A stretch of DNA of 64,000 nt from Acidimicrobiales bacterium (GCA_028285495.1 JANQPB010000001.1:1-64000), one strand, 5' to 3'; shown: positions 16,498 through 25,463, counted from the first letter of the stretch. Numbers and translations: made by a program. The notes: a model not told the origin generated them from the sequence alone.

Positions 16498-19098
16498 CTA
16501 CTCGGCGGTGACGACGTCGGCCGGATCGCCGGCGACCGGCGCCAGCTCCGCCCTGAGGCGATCACCCAGTTCCGAGAGGGCCCGGTCGATGTCATCCGGC
16601 TGCCACGACCCACCGGGAACGGCCAACCGAACGGCGGCGCCGTCGAGCAGGACCCGGCCTGGCCGATCGACCGAGCCGTCGATCTCCAACCAGCGACCGA
16701 CCTTCGGCACCAGCAGCGGATCGACCTGGTCGCGGTCCTCTGCGGTGAGGGCCAGGTGAACGCCGAGGACGGACCCGATCTCGAGCAGCTGCCCGACGAC
16801 CTCCCGGGTCCGGCCCGGGTAGCCCGGCTCGAGCAACGACGTCAGCCGGCCGAGCCCGTCGATCACGACCAGGATCCGCCGCAGCCCGACCTGGGGCCGC
16901 GCCTCGCGGAACCCGTCGAGATCGTCGACCCCGGCCAGCTCGAACGTCAGCAGCCGATCGTCGAGCCGCTGCTCCACGTCGGCCAGCGCCTCGATGGCGG
17001 CCACCGGGTCGTCGCCGACGACCCGGACGGTCAGCGGCAGCGAGGCCAGGCCATCGAGGCTGGCGCCGTCGCCGAAGGCATAGATCAGCGGCCGCTGATC
17101 GGCGTCGACCCCGAGCCGGGCGGCGGAGGCGGCCACGGTCAGCAGGCAGCCGGAGCGCTCGGAACCCGGCGGACCGACGAGCCCGAGGGTGCCGTCACGG
17201 GGCGGGTTGAAGGCGAGCACGGTCTCGCTGTCGTCCGGCATCGACACCCGGCCGAGCACCAGTCGGGAGTCACCCGGCGACCGGGGCAGCTCGAACAGGT
17301 CGAGCGGGGCGTCGTCGACCGCAGGCGGGCCGAGCGCAAGGGGCTTGACGGAGACCACTGCCCCGTCCTGGCTCGGCGGCCTCGAGCGGGCCGGCTCGCC
17401 TGGTGACCACACACCCGATCGACCGCCGGCCGCCGGCTCGTCGCCGACGCCCCCGCCCGGCCCCAGGGTCAGGGCGGCCAGCAGGCGACCCAACTCGATC
17501 GCCGACGACGGCGACAGGCTCTCGACGGCGATCGGATCGACGTCGGCCGTCGAGCCCCGAGCCGACAGCCGGGCCGTCGGCCCGGTGACGTCGAGCACCG
17601 ATCGGGCCCCGGTCGGTGCCACCGCCGAGCTGCGGGTTGCTCGGGCCGTCAGCGGCGGGCCGGGGTCGAGGACCAGCGGGTGGAGGCCCCGCTGCGAGCC
17701 GTCGGCCAGGAGCCGATCGATGATCGAGCGGAGCTCGGGGTCGTCCGGTCCACCGGCCTCGCCGTCGACGATCATCAGCAGGAACGGTGGACGGTGGATG
17801 CCGTCGACCTCGACCTCGGGGTCGGCCTCGAGCAGGCGGCCGGCCAGCCCGAAGGCCTCGACGCCGGTCGGCGGCATCGTCCCGCTGCCGGAATCGGCGT
17901 GGGGCAGCCACTTGAGCCAGTCCCAGTCGTCGACGCGATCGCCGCAGAGGATCACCCCGAGCTGATCCGGCGGGTTGAGTCCGACCAGCTGGGCCACGAG
18001 CGACGCAGCCAGGGGAAGGATGCGATCGCGCTCACCGCGGATCGTCAACCCGCCGGGACGGCCGAGGTCGAACGTGGCGGGCACGCCGTCGATGAGGGTG
18101 TAGGTGTGCGGCAGCCGGTCGACCCGCCGGCGAAGCGCCTCGGGCCCGCCGGGGGCGACCTCGATCCGGTGCCGGCTGGTCAGCTCGGCCAGACCGAGGC
18201 GGACGACGAGCGCGTCCGGGTCGGTGAGGCGACGCTCCCACAACCGAGTCTGCGACCGAACGCCGAGCAGCACGTCGTCGACGGACGGGTGCTCGGCCGA
18301 CCGGGCCTCCCGCTCCTGTCGGCGGGCGAGGTTGAGGTCGGCAACGACCTGGTCGATGACCTGGTCGTAGGCCCTGGCCAGCTGGCGGAGGTGCGAGCGC
18401 CCGCCGAGCGGTAGCCGGCGGCCACCGGCCTCGCCCTCGTCCGGCGGGGCCGGCACCTCGAAGGTCCGCCCGACATAGGGCTCGACCAGCCGCTGCGGCC
18501 GGTCGAAGCGCACGAGCCCGTCGACCGGGACCACCGGCACGCCGTGGTGCTCGACGGTGACCCAGCTCTGACCGAGCAGGAGCCGCTGGCCGGAGCGGAT
18601 GGCGGTCGGGCCGTCGATCGGGAGGCCCTCGATGCGGATGCCGTTGGTCGACCCGCGGTCGGTGACGACGACCGCAGCCGCGTCGACCGCGATCGTGGCG
18701 TGATGGCGGGAGATGCCCGGATCGGCGAGGGTCAGGTGGTTGCTCGCGGCCCGACCGATGGTGTTGAGCCCGGCCGGGAGCTCGAACTGGCGGCCGGCGA
18801 GCGGACCGGTCAGCATGCGGATCACGGCCCGGGGCTTGACGGTGGGATCGGGTCCGTGGTCGAGGACCGTGTCGACCCCGAGCTGGACGATCGCCACCCG
18901 GTCGCCGGAGCGGAGGTCGAGGCTGGCGACGGGCCGGTCCGGGGCGAGCACGGCGCCGCTTCGATCGATGCGAAGCGAACGCCTCGTCGAGCGGCCGGGC
19001 GTCGGGTCGAGGGCTGCCACCACGTCCGCGACCGTCGACCGCCGGTCGGCATCGACGACCCGGTCACCTATCCCACTCACTGTCAGGAAGAGTCTCAC
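16498..19098 (-). CDS. Ubl-FHA-FtsK/SpoIIIE-like protein with degenerate P-loop
   Basis: An 866-residue protein starting at GTG. Residues 1-75 resemble a ubiquitin-like (YukD-type) fold. Residues 92-184 are an FHA domain with GRAASNHLTL, ISRHHA and GSTNG. Two FtsK/SpoIIIE-like modules follow. The last has GPPGSERSG (642-650) where a P-loop GxxGxGKS is expected, so the catalytic Lys is replaced, and an intact Walker B-like ILVVIDG (742-748). The architecture recalls EssC/EccC of type VII secretion, but no ESX partners are present. It is probably a phosphothreonine-binding scaffold or pseudo-ATPase; this is inference. Confidence 0.75.
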   Translation of the reverse strand: MRLFLTVSGIGDRVVDADRRSTVADVVAALDPTPGRSTRRSLRIDRSGAVLAPDRPVASLDLRSGDRVAIVQLGVDTVLDHGPDPTVKPRAVIRMLTGPLAGRQFELPAGLNTIGRAASNHLTLADPGISRHHATIAVDAAAVVVTDRGSTNGIRIEGLPIDGPTAIRSGQRLLLGQSWVTVEHHGVPVVPVDGLVRFDRPQRLVEPYVGRTFEVPAPPDEGEAGGRRLPLGGRSHLRQLARAYDQVIDQVVADLNLARRQEREARSAEHPSVDDVLLGVRSQTRLWERRLTDPDALVVRLGLAELTSRHRIEVAPGGPEALRRRVDRLPHTYTLIDGVPATFDLGRPGGLTIRGERDRILPLAASLVAQLVGLNPPDQLGVILCGDRVDDWDWLKWLPHADSGSGTMPPTGVEAFGLAGRLLEADPEVEVDGIHRPPFLLMIVDGEAGGPDDPELRSIIDRLLADGSQRGLHPLVLDPGPPLTARATRSSAVAPTGARSVLDVTGPTARLSARGSTADVDPIAVESLSPSSAIELGRLLAALTLGPGGGVGDEPAAGGRSGVWSPGEPARSRPPSQDGAVVSVKPLALGPPAVDDAPLDLFELPRSPGDSRLVLGRVSMPDDSETVLAFNPPRDGTLGLVGPPGSERSGCLLTVAASAARLGVDADQRPLIYAFGDGASLDGLASLPLTVRVVGDDPVAAIEALADVEQRLDDRLLTFELAGVDDLDGFREARPQVGLRRILVVIDGLGRLTSLLEPGYPGRTREVVGQLLEIGSVLGVHLALTAEDRDQVDPLLVPKVGRWLEIDGSVDRPGRVLLDGAAVRLAVPGGSWQPDDIDRALSELGDRLRAELAPVAGDPADVVTAE

Positions 19099-19174
19099 GT
19101 CACGGCTCGGGGGTCCGCCCAGATCCCCGGTCGGGTCCAGGGTAGACGGCGAACCTCGGGCGCGCCCCCTGGCC

Positions 19175-19217
19175 GGTCGGCTGGTGAGCCCCGCTACCCG
19201 TTGCTCACCAGCCGACC
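19175..19217 (-). terminator. 15-bp hairpin downstream of iolD
   Basis: GGTCGGCTGGTGAGC (19175-19189) is perfectly complementary to GCTCACCAGCCGACC (19203-19217) across a 13-base loop. It follows the iolD stop on the minus strand and probably ends the iol transcript before the FtsK-like gene, although there is no U-tract. Confidence 0.5.
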
Positions 19218-19288
19218 CGCTGATCGGCGTTGCTCACCAGCCGACCCGCTGATCGGCTGTGCTCACCAGCCGACCCGCTGATCGGCTG
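19202..19288. repeat. 29-bp direct repeat, three near-perfect copies
   Basis: Copies lie at 19202-19230, 19231-19259 and 19260-19288. They differ only in the last two bases of the first copy. The third copy encodes the last residues of IolD (ADQRVGW) and its stop; the first two lie beyond the stop. Each copy carries the same hairpin right arm, so three alternative stems with 19175-19189 are possible. Confidence 0.95.
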
Positions 19289-21170
19289 TCCCCTTGTCCA
19301 TCTCGGCCCGGGCGTCGCGCACCGACTGCAGGTTCGACACCTCGGGAACGCCGACCTGCCAGAACGAGCCACCCTCGGTCCACGAGTAGGCGTCGACCTT
19401 CATCGTGATCACATAGGTCCGGTCCGAGGCCCTGGCCCGGTCGACGGCGGCCCGCAGACCGGCGACCGAATCGACCGACTCGGCCCCGCAGCCCATCGAG
19501 GCGGCGTGGGCGGTGAAGTCGACCTCGACAACCTCGCCACCATGGGCCGGGGCCAGCCGGGCGTCGACGAGCAGGTTGTTGAACGGGCGGCCGCCCTGCC
19601 CGGTCTGGAGCCGGTTGATGACCGCGAAGCCTCCGTTGTCACAGACGATGACGATCATCTTGTGACCGGCCAGCACCGACGAGTACAGATCGGAGTTCAT
19701 CATGAGATAGGAGCCGTCGCCGACGAACACGAACACCTCACCCTCCCGCTCGGCCCCACCGCCGGGCCCATAGGCCATGGCTGCGCCCCAGCCACCGGCC
19801 GTCTCATAGCCCATGCACGAGAAGCCGTACTCGCAGTCGAAGGTGCCGATGCCCTTGGCCCACCAGCCGTTGTTGACCTCGCCGGGGAACCCACCGGCGG
19901 CGGCCAGGCACACGTCGCCCGCTCCCGCGAGGTCGTTGACGGTGCGGACCACCTTGGCATAAGTCAGGGGCTCGTCCGGGTGGGGTGTCGACTCGGCCTC
20001 GGGGCCGACGAGGCCGATCGAGTCGAGGTAGGCCCGGAACCCGGCCTTCTCCTCGGCCGCCCTCGCTGACCAGGCGTCGGCGGCCCGGTGGTCGCCGAGC
20101 AGCTCGCTCAGCTCCCGCAGGCTCTCGCGGGCGTCGCCGACGACCGGGAGCGACCGGTGCTTGATCGCATCGAACCTGGTGGTGTTGACGCCGACGATGG
20201 TCGTGTCCTCGTTCTGGAAGACGGTCCACGAGCCGGTCACGAAGTCCTGCAGCCGGCAGCCGACCGAGATGACCACGTCGGCCTCGGCCGCCAGGTTGTT
20301 GGCCGCCTCGCACCCGGTGACGCCGATCGGTCCGACATAGTGGGGGTCGTCGCCGAGCAACGAGCTCTTGCCGGCCACCGTCTCCACCACCGGCACGTTG
20401 TGGTGCTCGGCGAACTCCGCCAGCGTGGCCTCGGCCACCGAGTAGTGGATGCCGCCGCCGGCGATCAGCAACGGCTTGCGGGCGTTGCGGATGACCTCGG
20501 CCGCCGCCACCAGCTCGGACGAGTCGGCCCGTGGTCGTGGCACCTCGTTGACCACCGGCTCGAAGAACCGGACCGGGTAGTCGTAGGCCATCGCCTGCAC
20601 GTCCTGGGGGAGGCCGAGGAAGGCGGGGCCGCGGGTGGAGGGGTCGAGCATCGTGGTCAGCGCCGCAGGGAGCGACTGGACGATCTGGGCCGGGTCGGTC
20701 ACCCGGTCCCAGAAGTTCACCACCGAGCGGAAGGCGTCGTTGACCGTGGTCGACGGGGCGCCGACGTGCTCGACCTGCTGCAACACCGGGTCGGGCACCC
20801 GGGAGACGAACGTGTCGCCCGACAGCAGCAGCAGGGGCAGGCGGTTGGCCATCGCCATCCCGGCTGCGGTGACCATGTTGGTGGCCCCCGGGCCGACCGA
20901 CGAGGTCGCGACCATGATCTGGCGGGCCTTCGTCGCCTTGGCGTAGGCCGCACCGGCCAGCGCCATGCCCTGCTCGTTCTGGCCTCGCCAGGTCGGGAAC
21001 TCGTCGCGCACCTCCTCGAGGGCGTGGCCGAGGCAGGTCACGTTGCCGTGACCGAAGATGGCGAACACGCCCGGAAAGAGCGGGGCCTCGATGCCGTCGT
21101 CCATGACGACGCGCTGGGCCATCAGCCACCGCACGATGGCCTGGGCCGTGGTCAGGCGAACGGTCTCCAT
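19263..21170 (-). CDS. iolD: 3D-(3,5/4)-trihydroxycyclohexane-1,2-dione hydrolase
   Basis: A 635-residue ThDP enzyme that opens the ring of the dehydrated inosose in myo-inositol catabolism to give 5-deoxyglucuronate. METVRLTTAQAIVRWLMAQR, the internal LFPGVFAIFGHGNVTCLGHA and a C-terminal GDGSYLMMNSDLYSS ThDP/Mg motif followed by CDNGGFAVINRLQ are typical of IolD. The ATG at 21170 has a GGAG ribosome site; the frame extends 25 residues upstream without family similarity. The inositol dehydrogenase ends 26 bases upstream on the same strand. The last codons lie in a 29-bp triplicated sequence. Confidence 0.95.
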   Translation of the reverse strand: METVRLTTAQAIVRWLMAQRVVMDDGIEAPLFPGVFAIFGHGNVTCLGHALEEVRDEFPTWRGQNEQGMALAGAAYAKATKARQIMVATSSVGPGATNMVTAAGMAMANRLPLLLLSGDTFVSRVPDPVLQQVEHVGAPSTTVNDAFRSVVNFWDRVTDPAQIVQSLPAALTTMLDPSTRGPAFLGLPQDVQAMAYDYPVRFFEPVVNEVPRPRADSSELVAAAEVIRNARKPLLIAGGGIHYSVAEATLAEFAEHHNVPVVETVAGKSSLLGDDPHYVGPIGVTGCEAANNLAAEADVVISVGCRLQDFVTGSWTVFQNEDTTIVGVNTTRFDAIKHRSLPVVGDARESLRELSELLGDHRAADAWSARAAEEKAGFRAYLDSIGLVGPEAESTPHPDEPLTYAKVVRTVNDLAGAGDVCLAAAGGFPGEVNNGWWAKGIGTFDCEYGFSCMGYETAGGWGAAMAYGPGGGAEREGEVFVFVGDGSYLMMNSDLYSSVLAGHKMIVIVCDNGGFAVINRLQTGQGGRPFNNLLVDARLAPAHGGEVVEVDFTAHAASMGCGAESVDSVAGLRAAVDRARASDRTYVITMKVDAYSWTEGGSFWQVGVPEVSNLQSVRDARAEMDKGTADQRVGW

Positions 21171-21196
21171 GATGATCTCCTCTGCTGCGAGCGTTG

Positions 21197-22408
21197 TCAG
21201 GGCAGTCGGACCGAGGTCACCGGTTCCCACGCTCCCGACTCCCACGAGCGGACCAGGGCGGCCTGGCAGCTCACGAAGTCGATGGCCTCGGCGAAGCCGG
21301 GCTGGTGCTGGGTCCCGGTGGCCACCGCCTCCAGGAAGTTGATGGCCTCGATGACCTTGAGGTCCTCGTAGCCGATCGAGTTGGCGTCGCCCGGCACGAA
21401 CGCCCCGTGGTACGGGTAGCGATCGCCGGCGTAGACCGTGGTGTAGCCGTCGTGGATCGTCGGATCGTCCGGGTCGCCGCCGTCGGGGTCACGGGCCAGG
21501 AAGATCCGCATCTCGTTCATCGTCTCGAGGTTCCACGACAGCGAGCCCCTCGTGCCGTAGATCTCGAACGCCATCTGGCTCTGGGGCCCGACGATCGCCC
21601 GGGACGACTCGAAGGTGCCGACCGAGCCGTTGGCGAAGCGGACCATGCAGCCGGCGTAGTCCTCGTTGGTCACCGGCCCGGTCGGATCGCCGGGCGAACC
21701 GCGGTCGTAGTGGGTCCCCTCCCCCGGCTTCGGCTTGGGCCGCTCCTTGATGAACGTCTCCTCGATCCCGACCAGCGACGTGATCGGCCCGTTGAGCATC
21801 ATCGCCAGATCCATGGCGTGGGACAGGATGTCGGAGCTGACACCGTAGCCCGCGCCCTCGTGCTCGAACCGCCACGACAGCAGCCCGAGCGGGTCGGCTC
21901 CGTACATCGAGAAGAACCGACCCCGGTAGTTGGTGATCTCGCCGAGCACACCGTCGGCGATCAGCCGCTTGGCGTAGAGCACCAGGGGCGCCCAACGGTA
22001 GTTGTAGCCGACCCCGGTGATGACCCCGGCGTCGCGGGCCGCCTTCTCGATCCTCGCCGTCTGGTCCGGCGTGCCACCGACCGGCTTCTCGCAGAAGACG
22101 TGCTTGCCGGCCTTGGCTGCAGCGATGCACAGCTCCTCGTGCAGCATGTTCGGGGCCGCGACCACGACGGCGTCGACGTCGGGGTGGTTGATCGCCGCAT
22201 CGGCGTCGGTCGTCGACGTGGCGAAGCCGAACGAGCGGACCGCCTCCTCGCCCCTGGCCGGCACGCTGTCGGCGCAGATCACCAGCTCGGGCTCGGCCCG
22301 CCGCTCCGGGAACAGGGTGGGGATGCGGAGGTAGGAACGGCTGTGGGCCTGGCCCATCCAGCCGAAGCCGATCACGGCGATCCCGACCCTCGGCAGCTGC
22401 TCGGTCAT
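21197..22408 (-). CDS. iolG: Inositol 2-dehydrogenase-like Gfo/Idh/MocA oxidoreductase
   Basis: A 403-residue NAD(P)-dependent oxidoreductase. The N-terminal Rossmann motif VGIAVIGFGWMGQAHSRSYL is followed by VFCEKPVGGTPDQTARIE, the EKP signature of the Gfo/Idh/MocA family, and GYNYRWAPLVLYAKRLI near the active-site region. It is adjacent to iolD, so it most likely oxidises myo-, scyllo- or D-chiro-inositol to an inosose. It is longer than typical 330-350-residue IolG, so the substrate could be another isomer. ATG 22408 is preceded by GAGAGGACGACGAC. Confidence 0.8.
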   Translation of the reverse strand: MTEQLPRVGIAVIGFGWMGQAHSRSYLRIPTLFPERRAEPELVICADSVPARGEEAVRSFGFATSTTDADAAINHPDVDAVVVAAPNMLHEELCIAAAKAGKHVFCEKPVGGTPDQTARIEKAARDAGVITGVGYNYRWAPLVLYAKRLIADGVLGEITNYRGRFFSMYGADPLGLLSWRFEHEGAGYGVSSDILSHAMDLAMMLNGPITSLVGIEETFIKERPKPKPGEGTHYDRGSPGDPTGPVTNEDYAGCMVRFANGSVGTFESSRAIVGPQSQMAFEIYGTRGSLSWNLETMNEMRIFLARDPDGGDPDDPTIHDGYTTVYAGDRYPYHGAFVPGDANSIGYEDLKVIEAINFLEAVATGTQHQPGFAEAIDFVSCQAALVRSWESGAWEPVTSVRLP

Positions 22409-22560
22409 GTCGTCGTCGTCCTCTCGTTCATCGCCTGCGGCCTGCTCGCCATCTCCACGCTTCTCCACACGGTCTCCAAGGGCCCGGGTCGTGCCTCGCT
22501 CAGCATGGCGGACGTGATCGAGATCCGATCGCACCAACCCCTGAACCGAAGGAGGCCGTC
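22409..22560. promoter_or_regulatory. Divergent intergenic region, iolG / secreted protein
   Basis: The region between two divergent starts. It has an AAGGAGG ribosome site ending four bases before ATG 22561 and GAGAGG before the minus-strand iolG. I see no copy of the GGAGCGCTCC operator found upstream of the transporter genes, so iolG-iolD may have a separate promoter and control. Confidence 0.3.
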
Positions 22561-23508
22561 ATGGCCAACACCAAGCCCATCACCCTCATCGTCATCGCCA
22601 TCGCCGCGATCCTCACCCCCGCCGGCGCCGCCTCGGCCGCGACGAGCGTCACGGTCAACAGCAGCGGCGACCTGCTCATCACCGGCGACAACGGCGCCCA
22701 GGACATCCACATGACGGTCGACGACAGCGGCCAACTCGTCGTCGAGGTCGAGACCGGATCGACCACCACCATCCACGTGGTCAACGGCTTCCACCGCGAC
22801 CTGATCGTCGACCTCAAGGGGGGCGATGACACGTTCGGCGTCGCCTATGCCGGGCCCCTGAATGCTCGCGAGGTCCACCTCGACCTCGGCGGCGGTTCCA
22901 ACAGCGCCGGCCTCAAGGGTGTCGACGTTCGGGAGCTGATCGAGGTCCGCGACCTCGGCGGCTCGTCGACGGTCTTCTTCGACGAGGTCGACCTCGACGG
23001 TGACCTCGACGTGTCGATGGGCGCAGGCGACAACCGGTTCAGTGGCGTCGTGCTCGCCGTCGACGGCGAGACGTCGGTGACCAGCGGCAACAACGGCAGC
23101 CTCGACGCCAGCTTCGACGTGGCGATCTTCCGGGGGCCGGTGTCGATCACCGGGACGAACAACGTCGACTCGGTCACGCTGAAGCGGGTCACCGTGCCCT
23201 TCGGTCCAGGCGCCGGCATGACCGTCGACACGAAGGGCAGCGCCGACAAGGTGCGGCTGATCCGCAGCGACCTCGACGAACCGACGGAGATCAAGACCGG
23301 CGGCGGCAACGACGTGCTGCAGGTGTCGCTCGGCGTCATCCGCGACTTCGAGTTCAACGGCGGGAGCGGCAACGACATCGTCTCGACGTTCGGCGCTTCG
23401 TACGTCACCTCGAGCGTCTTCAACGGCAGCGGCGGCCAGGACTACATCAGCGGCGAGGCGAACTGGTTCGCCAACCCGCCGAGCCTCGTCAGCATCACCG
23501 CCAACTGA
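22561..23508 (+). CDS. Secreted beta-rich RTX-like repeat protein
   Basis: A 315-residue protein with a Sec signal peptide (hydrophobic ITLIVIAIAAILTPA, cleavage likely after ASA at residue 26) and a strong AAGGAGG leader. The mature part is a series of short beta strands with degenerate GGxGxDxU calcium-binding nonapeptide motifs: LKGGDDTFGV, GGGNDVLQV, GGSGNDIVS and GSGGQDYISG. It is likely a secreted beta-roll or beta-helix. It sits on the opposite strand inside the inositol cluster and splits iolD-iolG from the rest. I recognise no enzyme motif. Confidence 0.75.
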   Translation: MANTKPITLIVIAIAAILTPAGAASAATSVTVNSSGDLLITGDNGAQDIHMTVDDSGQLVVEVETGSTTTIHVVNGFHRDLIVDLKGGDDTFGVAYAGPLNAREVHLDLGGGSNSAGLKGVDVRELIEVRDLGGSSTVFFDEVDLDGDLDVSMGAGDNRFSGVVLAVDGETSVTSGNNGSLDASFDVAIFRGPVSITGTNNVDSVTLKRVTVPFGPGAGMTVDTKGSADKVRLIRSDLDEPTEIKTGGGNDVLQVSLGVIRDFEFNGGSGNDIVSTFGASYVTSSVFNGSGGQDYISGEANWFANPPSLVSITAN

Positions 23509-23552
23509 TCGACGGCGTGCCACCGTCACCGACGGCACCACGAACAGCGACG

Positions 23553-23580
23553 ACCGGGAACGGGGCCACCCGTTCCCGGT
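23553..23580. terminator. Perfect 12-bp bidirectional hairpin
   Basis: ACCGGGAACGGG (23553-23564) and CCCGTTCCCGGT (23569-23580) pair perfectly around a GCCA loop. It lies between the convergent secreted-protein and aldolase genes and so can end both transcripts. No U-tract follows on either strand. Confidence 0.65.
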
Positions 23581-23615
23581 TGCGCGTCCGGAGAGCGGCG
23601 CGGTGACGGCGACCG

Positions 23616-24542
23616 TCATCGGATGCCGCCAGCGGACGGGCTCGACTCGACGATGTCGATCAGCTGGCCGAGACGGTCCTGGAACGGCCCGGCCAGGAAG
23701 TCACCACGGCCGGCGGGGTCGATGCCCTCACGCCACAGCGCCCGGCCGACGGCGAAGCCGGCGCAACCGGCGGCCATCGCCTCGGTCAGCTGCCGGTGGA
23801 ACTCGTCGTAGGTCACGCCCCACGACAGCAGGATCCACGGGTGCGGGCCGGCGGCCTCGGTGAGCTCGGCGCAGGCACCGGGACCCGGGTACGGCAGCTT
23901 GAGCAGCATCGGGCCGATGGCCCCGATGCGGCGGGCGGCCTCGACGATCACGGTCCGCCGGTCGTCGGCGTCGGTCGCCTCGATCGGGACCGGCTCGATG
24001 AGAGCGGGGACGCCGAGCTCGGCCGCCTCCGCCACCACGTCGGCGACGAGCCGCTCCTGCGACTCGGTGTAGTCGCCCCGATCGTGCCGGTAGAGGACGA
24101 GGAGCTTGGCCCCGTCGGCCCCGACCGACGCCACCCGGGCCGGCGACCAGCCGTCCATCAGGGCGTTGCCGTCGCCGGGGGCGGCGAGGTAGCCCTGGGC
24201 CTCGAGGGCGCAGGTCACGCCGACCCCGTCCGGCACCGCGGCGCGGAGGTCGGGCAGCGAGAATTGCGGCTCGAGCATCACCGCAGACGGCTTGGCCGGC
24301 GCCTGGCCGATGGCGGCCAGCACGTCAGCCTTGAACGTGCGCAGCGCCTCGGCGCCCGACGACCCAGCCTCGGCGCCCGACGACCCAGCCTCGGCGCCCG
24401 ACGACCCAGCGTCGGCTGGCCCGGCCCCGGCCCCGGCGTTCAGGCGGTCGAACTCGGCGACCAGTGCGTCACGGTGATCGAGAGCGGCGATGGTGAAGCG
24501 CCCGCTCGACGTTGCGAGCGGTGACAGATCGGTTGCGGTCAT
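23616..24542 (-). CDS. LacD/DeoC-type class I aldolase of the inositol cluster
   Basis: A 308-residue (beta/alpha)8 aldolase. FTIAALDHRDAL resembles the LacD opening, GAKLLVLYRHD is the second strand, PMLLKLPYPG carries the probable Schiff-base Lys, and ILLSWGVTYDEF and GFAVGRALW match the phosphate-binding strands. By position it probably cleaves 2-deoxy-5-keto-D-gluconate 6-phosphate to DHAP and malonate semialdehyde, replacing class II IolJ; that is inference. Residues about 45-65 contain three SSGAEAG repeats that relatives would not need. Confidence 0.75.
   Translation of the reverse strand: MTATDLSPLATSSGRFTIAALDHRDALVAEFDRLNAGAGAGPADAGSSGAEAGSSGAEAGSSGAEALRTFKADVLAAIGQAPAKPSAVMLEPQFSLPDLRAAVPDGVGVTCALEAQGYLAAPGDGNALMDGWSPARVASVGADGAKLLVLYRHDRGDYTESQERLVADVVAEAAELGVPALIEPVPIEATDADDRRTVIVEAARRIGAIGPMLLKLPYPGPGACAELTEAAGPHPWILLSWGVTYDEFHRQLTEAMAAGCAGFAVGRALWREGIDPAGRGDFLAGPFQDRLGQLIDIVESSPSAGGIR
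24346..24408. repeat. Three perfect 21-bp tandem repeats
   Basis: GCCTCGGCGCCCGACGACCC plus A is repeated three times without mismatch inside the aldolase gene. It encodes a seven-residue Ser/Gly/Ala/Glu repeat in a surface loop. The unit is a multiple of three, so changes in copy number keep the frame. Confidence 0.95.
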
Positions 24543-24564
24543 CGGCGGATCTCGGGGACCGGCG

Positions 24565-25401
24565 TCACAGGTCGCCGTTGGTGACGATGGGCAGCGACCA
24601 CTGGCCCTGGCCCCAGTCGGACTCGATCCACAGGTGCTCGCCGGCGAAGCAGGGCGGGGTCTGCCGCTCGTCGCCGATCAGCTCGCCGGCCAGGTAGTTG
24701 AGGAAGTACATGTTCGAGCCGGGGCACGCCACCGACGAGTGGTAGCCGGCCGGCACCAGCGCCGCCTCGCCGTCGCCGCCCCGGTAGATCTCCTCGAACG
24801 GGTTGTCGGGGTCGTCGTCGTGCCAGTTGCGGTGCATCCAGAAGCCCTCGGGCCGGTCGAGGCGGAAGTAGTACACCTCCTCCAGGTAGGGCGAGCCCTC
24901 ACCGCCGTCGTGTCGGTGGGGGCACCAGCCCGACCAGGTGCCCCGAGGCACGTAGACCTCGTAGAGGATGAGACGCTCGGCCTCGATCGGGTAGGCCAGG
25001 GAGTGGTTGACCTGGCGGTGGGCGGTGCCGCCACCCCGGACCTCGGAACGGATGGTCGACGGCTGGATCACCCGGCTCGGGTAGCGACCCTCGGCTGGGG
25101 CCGAGCCGATGGCGAACGTGAACGAGTCGCCGGCGCCGGCCGGGACCGACACCGTCACCTCGGTGCCGGGGGCGGCGTAGCCGATCGGGGCCAGCTCCTC
25201 GAAGACCGAGCTGCGGGAGACCGTGTGCTCCTCGCCGTCGAGCGCCAGCGTGCCCGCACCGGCGAGCGGGGTCACCGCCGTCTCCTGGTCGTCGAGGTGG
25301 TGATCGTGCCGTTCGCCCGGGGCCAGCTCGACCACGTCGAACGACAGGAACCGCCAGCCGGCGCTGGCGGGGGTCACGGGGAAGGTCGGATTGGGGGTCA
25401 T
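24565..25401 (-). CDS. iolB: 5-deoxy-glucuronate isomerase
   Basis: A 278-residue double cupin that converts 5-deoxy-D-glucuronate to 2-deoxy-5-keto-D-gluconate. Family hallmarks are WSGWCPHRHDGGEGSPYLEE, which supplies the metal-binding histidines and glutamate, EEVYYFRLDRPEGFWMHR, and the C-terminal YFLNYLAG. The length is typical. It lies 62 bases after iolC and 22 bases before the aldolase on the same strand. The ATG at 25401 begins MTPNPTFPV. Confidence 0.95.
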   Translation of the reverse strand: MTPNPTFPVTPASAGWRFLSFDVVELAPGERHDHHLDDQETAVTPLAGAGTLALDGEEHTVSRSSVFEELAPIGYAAPGTEVTVSVPAGAGDSFTFAIGSAPAEGRYPSRVIQPSTIRSEVRGGGTAHRQVNHSLAYPIEAERLILYEVYVPRGTWSGWCPHRHDGGEGSPYLEEVYYFRLDRPEGFWMHRNWHDDDPDNPFEEIYRGGDGEAALVPAGYHSSVACPGSNMYFLNYLAGELIGDERQTPPCFAGEHLWIESDWGQGQWSLPIVTNGDL

Positions 25402-25463
25402 CAGCGTTCTCCTTGTGCAAGGGCCGTCGCCACCGCCGGCGGTCAGCCGGCGGGGCCGGACGG

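Noticed and set aside
19202..19288. Short CRISPR array (29-bp repeats)
   Set aside because: The repeats are directly adjacent with no spacers, and no cas genes are nearby.
20088..21371. 427-residue plus-strand frame over iolD and iolG
   Set aside because: Shadow of the IolD coding strand; it has no start signal or domain.
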